Source: Rohdeia sp041398665
GTDB taxonomy: Bacteria; Planctomycetota; UBA1135; GCA-002686595
Direction of reading: 5' to 3'
DNA length: 64,000 bases
Assembly (NCBI GenBank): GCA_041398665.1
Contig: JAWKUH010000008.1
Coordinates: 1 to 64,000 of the forward strand
The position numbers were made by a program, and so were the translations under genes. This document shows, piece by piece, positions 18,387 through 27,265 of the stretch. Below the pieces are notes generated by a model that was given only the letters and a program-made list of their open reading frames with translations, did not search any database and had not been told where the DNA came from. The number at the start of each line of letters is the position of its first letter. Position 1 is the first letter of the stretch.

Positions 18387-19258
18387 GTCGCACGCTCGCC
18401 TCGCAATCGTTCGAGCTCGAGGTCGGCGCGCCGTCGCGCCGCTTGCGCGGACGCGTCGTGGGCGCCGCGCCCGAGTCGCGTCCGTCGCACCCCGTCGTGG
18501 TGCTCGTCCACGGCTACCTGGCGTCGATGGACTGGGGCTTCTTCCCGGCGATCGCCCGGGTCCTGGTCGAGCGCGGAATCGCGACCGTCGCCTTCGACCT
18601 CACGGGCGGCGGCGTGAGCGGCGCGCGACCCGGCGAGCTCGACGACGAACTCGGCTTCTCGCGCAACACCTACGCCCAGGAGCTCGAGGACCTCGCCGCG
18701 ATCACGGAGTTCGTGCGCTCCGGCGCCGTGCTCGGGGTCGATCCGCGCCGCGCCGGGATCCTCGGCCACAGTCGCGGCGCGGCGATGGCGCTGGTGCACG
18801 CCGCGGAATCGGGTGCGTACCGCGCGCTGTGCAGCTGGTCCGGCGGGTCCCGGGTCGCGCGCTACGAGCCGCACCGGCTCGAGGAGTGGCAGCGCGACGG
18901 CTCCCTGCGCGTCCCCCTCGGCGACGGACGCACGTGGCGCCTCGAACGCGACCTCTACCGCGACTTCGAACGGAACCGCACGCGCTACGACCTCGTGCGC
19001 GCCGGGGCGCGCTTCGCCGGAGCGTGGCGCTTCGTCCACGGCGAGCGCGATCGCGCCGTCCCCGAGGCGGAGGTGCGCGCCTTCGTGGAGCAGCTCGAGC
19101 GCGCGGGGCGCGAACGTCCCGAGCTCGCGGTCGTGCCCGCCGCGGGCCACAACTTCGGCGGCGCCGGTCGGGTCGAGCGGGTCGGACGACCGCTGCGCGA
19201 GGCGCTCGACGCGACGGCCTCGTTCTTCGAGCGCGAACTCGTCGCGAAGGAGCGCTGA
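18383..19258 (+). CDS. Alpha/beta hydrolase
   Basis: 291 residues, start GTG 18383 overlapping the previous stop. The oxyanion segment is VVVLVHGYLASMDWGFF, the nucleophile elbow GHSRGAA, the acid probably Asp in HGERDRAVPE, and the catalytic His in PAAGHNFGG. The fold is that of serine hydrolases acting on esters or dipeptidyl-type substrates; the exact substrate is not visible. It is coupled to the acyltransferase gene, so a lipid ester is possible. Confidence 0.85.
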   Translation: MSRTLASQSFELEVGAPSRRLRGRVVGAAPESRPSHPVVVLVHGYLASMDWGFFPAIARVLVERGIATVAFDLTGGGVSGARPGELDDELGFSRNTYAQELEDLAAITEFVRSGAVLGVDPRRAGILGHSRGAAMALVHAAESGAYRALCSWSGGSRVARYEPHRLEEWQRDGSLRVPLGDGRTWRLERDLYRDFERNRTRYDLVRAGARFAGAWRFVHGERDRAVPEAEVRAFVEQLERAGRERPELAVVPAAGHNFGGAGRVERVGRPLREALDATASFFERELVAKER

Positions 19259-19261
19259 AGG

Positions 19262-19582
19262 ATGGCGGTCGACGTCGAGACGGTGCGGGCGACGGCGCTC
19301 GCGTTCCCCGGTGCGAGCGAGCGCGACCACCACGGGTTCCCGTCGTTCCGTCTCGGGAACGCGGTGTTCGCGACGTTGCCGCCGACCGGCGCACTCAACG
19401 TGATGCTCGACGAGGGCGCGGCGCGGCGAGCGGTGCACGACGAGCCCGACGCCTGCACGGAACTCCACTGGGGGAAGCGGCTCGTCGGGGTCGGCGTCCG
19501 CCTCGACGCGGCGAACGAGGAGCTGGTCGAACAGCTGCTCTCGCAGGCCTTCGAGCGGGTGCGCGCGAAGCGGCGGCGCTGA
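19262..19582 (+). CDS. MmcQ/YjbR family protein
   Basis: 106 residues: VRATALAFPGASERDHHGFPSFR, FATLPPTGALNVML and ELHWGKRLVGVGVRLD match the small CyaY-like-fold MmcQ/YjbR family, thought to bind DNA or a small ligand. ATG 19262 lies four bases after the hydrolase stop, so it is the third gene of the operon. Biochemical role unknown for the family. Confidence 0.85.
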   Translation: MAVDVETVRATALAFPGASERDHHGFPSFRLGNAVFATLPPTGALNVMLDEGAARRAVHDEPDACTELHWGKRLVGVGVRLDAANEELVEQLLSQAFERVRAKRRR

Positions 19583-19621
19583 GGCGTTCGCGCGCCCGCC
19601 GCGCACCGGACGCGGACGACG

Positions 19622-20107
19622 TCATCCATCGAGCCGCAGCACCCACTCCTCGACCTCCTCGCCGCGTCCGTGCGCGAAGGCCCGGTCCTCGCCGCAGCGC
19701 CGAAAGCCGCAGTGCTCGGCGACGCGCAGCGAGCCCGCGTTGTCCTTGGCGATGCGCGCGAAGATCGGGCGGTCCGGCACCTCCGCGAGCAGGAGCGCCA
19801 GCGCGCGGCGACCGATGCCGCGTCCCCACTGCTCCGGATCGATCCAGTAGCTGACGTGGAGTTCGTCCTCCATCACGAACGACACGACGTTGCCGGCGAG
19901 TCGCCCGTCCACGAGCACGGCGCGAGCGACTCCGGAGTTCTGCGCGAGGATCCAGTCCCAGTGGCGGTCGAAGCCTGCCCGCTCCAGCGTGTCCTCGCGC
20001 GTGAAGGCGCACATGCGGCGCGCTCCGGGGTCGATCTGGTGCTCGAAGAGGGTCGCGAAGTCCTCGCGGCGCACGGGTCGGAGCGTGACCTCGCCCACCG
20101 TCGTCAC
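19622..20107 (-). CDS. GNAT family N-acetyltransferase (RimJ/RimL-like)
   Basis: 161 residues from GTG 20107, which overlaps the stop of the upstream GNAT gene. Acetyl-CoA motif A is WIDPEQWGRGIGRRALALLL and the C-terminal motif NAGSLRVAEHCGFRRCGED. It is the last gene of a four-gene chain in which every stop and start overlap by four bases. The acceptor is unknown; RimJ/RimL-type enzymes acetylate protein N-termini or small amines. Confidence 0.88.
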   Translation of the reverse strand: MTTVGEVTLRPVRREDFATLFEHQIDPGARRMCAFTREDTLERAGFDRHWDWILAQNSGVARAVLVDGRLAGNVVSFVMEDELHVSYWIDPEQWGRGIGRRALALLLAEVPDRPIFARIAKDNAGSLRVAEHCGFRRCGEDRAFAHGRGEEVEEWVLRLDG

Positions 20108-20631
20108 TCGACGCTCCCGCCCGGCGCGAACAACCGGATCGGCGTACCGGGAGGGTTCAGGGTGACGAGGCGCTCGAAGCGCAGGCCGAGCTTCTCGAGC
20201 AGTCGCGCGGAGCGTTCGTTGTCGAGCGCGGTGACCGCGAGGACCCGTTCGAGGCCGAGGCGAGAGCGCGCGTCGTCGAGTACCGCGCGCGCCGCCTCGA
20301 ACGCGTAACCGCGACCCTGGTACGTCTCGAGGAACGCGAACCCGATGTCCGGTGCGTCGAGCCCCGGTCGTCGGATCAGTCCGCACATGCCGATCGGCTC
20401 GCCGCTCGACCGCAGTGAGACCTTCGAGAGGCCGAAGCCGTTCTGCGCGTAGCTCGCGAAGGGACTGCGGTCGAGGTACGCGCACGCGCCCGCGTCGTCG
20501 CGCACGCCGAAGTCGCCGATGTGGCGCAGGTAGGCCGGTTCGTTGAGCAGCCGGACGAGGAACGGCGCGTCGTCGTACGTGAAGCGCTCGACGCGCAGAC
20601 GCTCCGTCTCGATCGCGTCGTCCGAGATCAC
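20104..20631 (-). CDS. GNAT family N-acetyltransferase (RimJ/RimL-like), second copy
   Basis: 175 residues from GTG 20631. IETERLRVERFTYDDAPFLVRLLN is a RimJ-type start; motif A is FLETYQGRGYAFEAARAVL and the tail ALDNERSARLLEKLGLRFE. It differs clearly from its neighbour, so the pair is not a recent duplication. Start and stop overlap both neighbours (GTGA). Confidence 0.88.
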   Translation of the reverse strand: MISDDAIETERLRVERFTYDDAPFLVRLLNEPAYLRHIGDFGVRDDAGACAYLDRSPFASYAQNGFGLSKVSLRSSGEPIGMCGLIRRPGLDAPDIGFAFLETYQGRGYAFEAARAVLDDARSRLGLERVLAVTALDNERSARLLEKLGLRFERLVTLNPPGTPIRLFAPGGSVE

Positions 20632-20996
20632 TTGGCGACGCGCTCCTCGCTCACCGAGATCGCGAGACCGTCGGGATCGGCGTAGGTCGCGAGCTTGGTC
20701 CCGTGCAGCAGTCGCGGCGGCTCGATGCAGCGCACGCCCGCCGCGGTCATGCGCTCGTGGAACGCGTCGATGTCGGACACCGACAGGCCGGGTCGACAGC
20801 GGCCCGCGGGCGAGGTCCGCGCGTCCACGCCGCCGCTCGTCCCGTCGGAGGCGTGCAGCGCGAGCGTCGCGCCGTCCGTCGCGAACTCCGTCCACTCCGG
20901 CGACTCGAAGCGCAGCGGGAGCCCGAGCGTGTCGCGGTAGAACGCGACGGAGCGATCCATGTCGCTGACGAAGACGATGGCGTAGGAGATCCTCAC
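20628..20996 (-). CDS. VOC (glyoxalase/bleomycin-resistance) family protein
   Basis: 122 residues from GTG 20996. Two betaalphabetabetabeta modules are visible: ISYAIVFVSDMDRSVAFYRD and GLSVSDIDAFHERMTAAGV, ending YADPDGLAISVSEE with the usual metal-ligand Glu near the end. VOC proteins are metal-dependent lyases, dioxygenases or antibiotic-binding proteins; the substrate cannot be assigned. Second gene of the GT2 operon. Confidence 0.87.
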   Translation of the reverse strand: MRISYAIVFVSDMDRSVAFYRDTLGLPLRFESPEWTEFATDGATLALHASDGTSGGVDARTSPAGRCRPGLSVSDIDAFHERMTAAGVRCIEPPRLLHGTKLATYADPDGLAISVSEERVAK

Positions 20997-21754
20997 GGGC
21001 GTTCCTCGTTCTTCTCGGCCCTGGCGCGCGCCGGGTCGGTTCGGCGCGCGCCGTAGAGCATGTCCCATCGCGCGGGATCGCGCATCGTGCTGCGCGGCAG
21101 GAGCACGAGCCGGACGAGTAGCGGGACGAGCCCCTTGGCGCCGTGCGTGCGCATCTTGCGACCCGAGGTGAGGACGTGCTCGCGCAGGACGACGAAGCGG
21201 CCGCGCTTCGCGAGCATCCGGCCGAGCAGCGCCTCCTCGCCGCCGGCGAGGCCCTCGTCGTAGCCGCCGACCGCCTCGAAGGCCGGGCGCGAGGCGAAGG
21301 TGAAGCAACCGCTCGCGAACTTCATGACGCGGTAGACGGGCACGGCGATCGTCTCGAGCGCGACGCCCCACAGGGGGATCGGTCGGTCGAAGCGCATGCG
21401 CGCGCCGCCGCCGACGGCGCCCTCCGCCATGGCGCGCGCCGCGGCGACGAGCGTCGCGTCGGGGACCTGCGTGTCGGCGTCGACGAAGACGAGGAAGCGC
21501 CCCTGTGCCGCGCGTGCGCCGGCGTTGCGGACCGCGGAGACGCGCCGCAGCTCGACGGGAACGACGCGGGCGCCGTGTCGCGCGGCGATCGCGGCCGTCC
21601 CGTCGCTCGAGGAGTCGTCGACGACGACCACCTCGCTCCCCATGCCGAGCTCGCGCTCGACCGCCGCGCACGCCGCGAAGAGTCGCGCGAGCGTCGCACC
21701 GATCACCGCGGCCTCGTCGTGAGCCGGGACGACGACGGAGAGCTCGACCTTCAT
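20993..21754 (-). CDS. Glycosyltransferase family 2
   Basis: 253 residues. GT-A fold: VVVPAHDEAAVIGATLARL, VVVVDDSSSDGTAAIA, nucleotide/metal motif VFVDADTQV, and EEALLGRMLAKRGRFVVL in place of the ED acceptor motif. It transfers a sugar from a nucleotide- or lipid-linked donor. First gene of a four-gene chain (GT2, VOC, GNAT, GNAT) with every junction overlapping by four bases. Two hydrophobic stretches near the C-terminus suggest peripheral membrane attachment. Confidence 0.88.
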   Translation of the reverse strand: MKVELSVVVPAHDEAAVIGATLARLFAACAAVERELGMGSEVVVVDDSSSDGTAAIAARHGARVVPVELRRVSAVRNAGARAAQGRFLVFVDADTQVPDATLVAAARAMAEGAVGGGARMRFDRPIPLWGVALETIAVPVYRVMKFASGCFTFASRPAFEAVGGYDEGLAGGEEALLGRMLAKRGRFVVLREHVLTSGRKMRTHGAKGLVPLLVRLVLLPRSTMRDPARWDMLYGARRTDPARARAEKNEERP

Positions 21755-21782
21755 GGGTGCGGGCGCGCGCGTTCGGAGTCCG

Positions 21783-22976
21783 TCACTCCGCGGCGCGCTT
21801 CGCCGCCGCCATCCTGCCGAGGTCGCGCCACACGACGGCGAGGAAGACGAGCACGCCGGCGAGGTTCGCGTAGTAGAAGGGCTGGTCCGGGACGACGCCG
21901 CTCAGACCGGCCATCAGGACGACGACGCAGCCGAACAGGGACGCGCCCTCGAAGAGCGCCCAGCGGAGGATCTGGGCGGTGGCCGCGCGCGCTTCCGGCG
22001 CGCCGGCGCTCGACGCGCGCCCCTTCGCGGCGACGGACGCGACGCCCGCGCAGGACACGAGCACGGCGCCCGCGACGATCGTCAGCGTGCGCACCATCGC
22101 GACGTCACTCTCGTCGGGAGGCGTCGAGTCACCGGGCCCGCCGATCAGGGGCAGCGCGACGGCGACGCCCGCGAACATGAGTGCGCCGATCGCCAGCGCG
22201 CCGCCGATGATCGCGAGGTTCTTGGGTTCGGGGGACTCGGACATCGTCTCCATGGCGGGCTCCAGCGCATCACTTCGGACCACTCGTGCGCCCAGGGCGC
22301 GCGCGACGGCTTCGATCTTCGCGATCGCTCCTTCGCCGGATGCGTTGACCAGGAGGTCGCCGTTCGCGGGAAAGAAGCTAGCCGACCCCCTTCCCGACCG
22401 CTCGTCCCTGAAAGTTGCGACGTCGAGGCCCTCAATGTCACCGACGTCCTGGTGCACGACGCCGAACGTCTCGAGCTCGGGGTCGTTCGCGACGCACCGG
22501 AGCCATTCCTCGGGCTCGATCGCGCGACCCTCGAGCGATGGAAACGTCGGCCGACGGGTGATGAAGAAGAGCACGTCCTGACGGGACGCGGGCGGACGCT
22601 CGGACGTCGCGAGTCCCGCGAGGTCCGTCGGGACCTCGTTCCCGTGGCCGCGCAGGATCGATCCAAGGTCGTCGTCGATGTCGTCGACGACGTCCGTCCG
22701 TGCACCACGTGAGAGGAGCATGCGCACGTTGTCCCAGCGACAGATGCGCGCTGCGTCCATCACCGGGGACGAGTCGAACTCGTTGACGACGTCGACGTCG
22801 AAGCCGAGGTCGACGAGTCGCCCCAGGACGTCCGGCGCTCCCTCGATCGCGTACCAGTGCAGCATCGTCTCGCCGAGCGACGTCCGAGAGGAGCGACAAC
22901 GCGCGACGAGCTCCTCGGGCGGTCGATCACCGCGCTCGAGGAGCTCGTACAGTTCGATCCAGCCGGGCTGGTGCAC
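21783..22976 (-). CDS. Ankyrin-repeat protein joined to a four-helix membrane domain
   Basis: 397 residues from GTG 22976, 11 bases after the cystathionine synthase stop. Residues 1-90 contain ankyrin-like repeats (GETMLHWYAIEGAPDVLGRL, SSPVMDAARICRWDNVRMLL). Residues 100-235 are unrecognised. From MSESPEPKNLAIIGGALAIG (about 242) there are four hydrophobic segments. The membrane part could be a separate 155-residue gene starting at that ATG, but the frame is open throughout and no stop separates them. Function unknown. Confidence 0.55.
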   Translation of the reverse strand: MHQPGWIELYELLERGDRPPEELVARCRSSRTSLGETMLHWYAIEGAPDVLGRLVDLGFDVDVVNEFDSSPVMDAARICRWDNVRMLLSRGARTDVVDDIDDDLGSILRGHGNEVPTDLAGLATSERPPASRQDVLFFITRRPTFPSLEGRAIEPEEWLRCVANDPELETFGVVHQDVGDIEGLDVATFRDERSGRGSASFFPANGDLLVNASGEGAIAKIEAVARALGARVVRSDALEPAMETMSESPEPKNLAIIGGALAIGALMFAGVAVALPLIGGPGDSTPPDESDVAMVRTLTIVAGAVLVSCAGVASVAAKGRASSAGAPEARAATAQILRWALFEGASLFGCVVVLMAGLSGVVPDQPFYYANLAGVLVFLAVVWRDLGRMAAAKRAAE

Positions 22977-22987
22977 GTCGCGTCCGC

Positions 22988-24370
<1,383 letters not shown>

Positions 24371-24480
24371 GTGGCTCTCCAACGGTTCTGCGCGGGCCGC
24401 CCGGAGCGGCGGCTTCGTTCGCGACGATCGTAGCGGTCCGCCGCGCGTCGCGACCACGTCCGCCCGGTACTCTGTCGCGC

Positions 24481-25392
24481 GTGAGCCAGCGGACGTTGGT
24501 CGTGAAGCTCGGCGCTCGCGCCGCGACCGAGCTCGAGAAGCGCCTCGAGGGCGAGGCCTTCGAGTGGCGCCGTCCGCCCCACAGCCGCTTCCAGGTGCGC
24601 GGTCCGGGCGTGACGGCGACGCTCTACACGTCGGGCAAGCTCGTCGTGCAGGGCGCCGAGGCGGAGGGCTTCGCGCTGCGCTACCTCGAGCCCGGTGCCG
24701 TTCCGCCTGCGGCGTCGCCGGTCGCCGCCTCGCCGCTCTCGGCGTCGCCGGCGTCCGACGACTACGCCGATGTGCCCACGGTCGGCTCCGACGAAGCGGG
24801 CAAGGGCGACTTCTTCGGCCCGCTCGTGGTGTGCGCGGTGCGCCTCCTGCCGGAGGACGCGCGCGCGCTCGCGGCCGCGGGCGTCGTCGACGGCAAGCGG
24901 CTCTCCGACGCGCGCGTGCTCGAACTCGGCGCCGCGCTCCAGTCGCGCTACGACCTCGTCATCGAGCGCCTCGACCCCGAGGACTACAACCGCGAGTACG
25001 CGCGGTACGGCAACCTCAACACGCTGCTCGCCGAGCTGCACGCCCGGGCGCTCCGGCCGCTCCTGCGCGACGGCGATGTCGCGATCGTGGATCAGTTCGG
25101 GAACGAGCGCCTCGTGCGCGAGGCGCTGGGCGACGCACCGGGCCGACTCGTCCAACGGCCGCGCGCCGAGGAGATCACGGCCGTCGCCGCCGCCAGCGTG
25201 GTCGCGCGGCAGGAGTTCCTCGAGGGCCTGCGGGCCCTGTCCGAGCGCTTCGCCGTCGACCTCGCGAAGGGCGCGGGAACGCCCGTCGACGCCGCCGCGC
25301 GGAAGTTCGTCGCGCTGCACGGACGCGACGCCCTGGGGAGCGTCGCGAAGCTGCACTTCAAGAACGCCGCGAAGCTCGCCGCGCGGCGGTGA
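24481..25392 (+). CDS. rnhC: Ribonuclease HIII
   Basis: 303 residues. Residues 1-75 form the TBP-like substrate-binding domain of RNase HIII (FQVRGPGVTATLYTSGKLVVQG). The catalytic domain begins GSDEAGKGDFFGPLVV with D104 and E105, with a further acid at D204 (IVDQFGNERL), and ends RAEEITAVAAASVVAR. It cleaves RNA in RNA-DNA hybrids. An Ala/Pro/Ser linker (76-95) joins the domains. GTG 24481 fits the conserved start. The M48 peptidase gene follows after 24 bases. Confidence 0.92.
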   Translation: MSQRTLVVKLGARAATELEKRLEGEAFEWRRPPHSRFQVRGPGVTATLYTSGKLVVQGAEAEGFALRYLEPGAVPPAASPVAASPLSASPASDDYADVPTVGSDEAGKGDFFGPLVVCAVRLLPEDARALAAAGVVDGKRLSDARVLELGAALQSRYDLVIERLDPEDYNREYARYGNLNTLLAELHARALRPLLRDGDVAIVDQFGNERLVREALGDAPGRLVQRPRAEEITAVAAASVVARQEFLEGLRALSERFAVDLAKGAGTPVDAAARKFVALHGRDALGSVAKLHFKNAAKLAARR

Positions 25393-25416
25393 AGCGCGTC
25401 GCGCGCTGACGCCACG

Positions 25417-26980
25417 ATGGTCGCGATCGCCCAGTTCGTCGTCGCGCTGCTGCTCAGCGCCGCCGCGGAGACGGGTCTGCGCGTCGAGCTGCTCCGCCCT
25501 GGACCGCGCCGCTCTGGCCGTTCCTCGCCTACCTGCTCGTGCCGCTCGCGCGGCGCGGGGGTTCCTGTCGAAGCAGGTCGGCCGTCTCGTGACGGTCTGG
25601 CCGGCGGCCTCGCAGGGGCTCGCGGTCTCGCTGTCGGGTTGGTTGTCGGCCTGCGCGACCGAGCCCGACCGTTCCGTCTTCGACTGGCCCGGACCGTCTG
25701 CGCTCGCGGCGTTCCTGCCGTTCGTGCTCGGGCTCCTCGCGACGGGCGACGCCGTGACGCGCGGCGTGTACCCCGTGCGCGAGCGCGTGCACGGCGCGCT
25801 GCTGCACCTCCGCACGCTCACGATCGTGTTCGTGCCGCTCGCCGCGTACGTGCTCCTCGTCACGCCGATGCGCCGCTCGGCGGATCTGCGCGCGGTCTTC
25901 GAGGAGGTGCGTTCGGTCGAGCGCCTGTGGCTCGTCGCCGTGGTCCTCGTGCTCGGCGCGTCGCTCCCCTTCGCGGTTCGGATCGGACTCGGCCTGCAGC
26001 GGATCGGCGCGGGGCCGCTGCGGACGCTGCACGACCTCGTCGCCCGCCGACTCGGCGTGCGCAGCCTCGGGCTCTTCCTGTGGCGCACGCGCGGGCACGA
26101 GATCAACGCCGCCGTCGTCGGGTTCGCGCCCTGGCACCGCTTCGTCGTCGTCACCGACGGCATGGCGACCGGACTCGAGGCGCACGGCGCCCTCGCGCTC
26201 CTCGGTCACGAGATGGGGCACGCCGCGCGCCGCCACGCCGGGACGTTCGCCGCCTTCTCGGTCGCGCTCCTCGGCGCCGCGCAGGCGGGGGCCGACCTCG
26301 CGGAACGCGGACGCGAGTGGCTGTTCGCGCTGCCCGTGCTCGCGATCGCCGCGTGGCTCGTCGGGTTCGGTTGGATCTCGCGGCGCGCCGAGCTCGAGGC
26401 CGACCTCGTCGCGGCCGAGGTCGCGGGCGGTCCGGAGCCGCTCGCGCGCCTGCTCGGGCGCACGTGCGGCGTCGACTCGTTCCACCGCGATGGGTGGCGC
26501 CACTTCAGCCCGGCGTTCCGCGTGCTCTTCGCGCGTTCCGCCGAGCGTCACCTCGAGGTGTCGCTGCGCCTCGCGAGGACGTTGCGGCGCGTGCGCGTCC
26601 TCTCGCTCGTCGGAGCGGCGATCGCCGTCGCGGCGCTCGTCCTGACGGCGTGGTTCGCGTCGGACGGCGACTGGGCGCGCGCGCACCTGCGGCGCGGCGA
26701 GTACGGCCTCGCGCACGAGCGCGCGCTCGCGGCCGGCGACGGCGAACTCGCGTCGGTCGCCGCCGTCGGCGAGGAGCTCGCGGCGGCCTCGGGCGAGGTG
26801 CCTTCGCGCGACGCGCTGCTCGCGCTCGCCGAGCGGTCGCTCGCGACCGGCGACGGCGATCGTGCGGAAGCGCTCGTCGAGCTCGCGTGGTGGCGCGGCG
26901 AGGGGCGTCTCGGGCCGGAGGGCGAGGGGATCGCGGAACGGCTGGAAGAACACGGATCCGCGGGCGACGAGCCCCAATGA
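25417..26980 (+). CDS. M48-family membrane zinc peptidase, frame broken twice near the 5' end
   Basis: The protein is read in three frames. ATG 25417 gives MVAIAQFVVALLLSAAAETG; near 25498 homology-like sequence moves to WTAPLWPFLAYLLVPLA; near 25560 it moves again to GFLSKQVGRLVTV and continues to 26980. Both breaks lie in C or G runs (CCC, GGGGG) and each is one missing base. The main frame holds about 470 residues with several membrane helices, zinc motif HEMGH at 26207-26221 and a distal Glu in RAELEADLVAAEVAG. M48 enzymes degrade membrane proteins. The double break is best explained by homopolymer errors, but a real pseudogene is possible. Downstream of rnhC in the same operon. Confidence 0.75.
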
Positions 26981-27265
26981 CCGCCGCTGCGGCGCGTAGA
27001 ACTTCGAGCCGCGCGCCGCACGGGGGCGGCGCCAAGAGCGCGGCGCCCCGGGCGTTCGAACCGGGCCGATCGGGCCGATCGAATCGGGCGGAACGCGCCG
27101 CCCGACGCCCCCACGCGGTGCGAACCGCACGCAGGACCCCGACGCGCGCTCCCGCGGGTCCTCCCTCCAGTCCCACTTCGACGCGACCCCCCGAGCGCAC
27201 CCCGTACCATGGCACGCCCTCCGGCGCGCCCACGCCCCGCGCCGGTCGCCTCGACCCCACGATCC

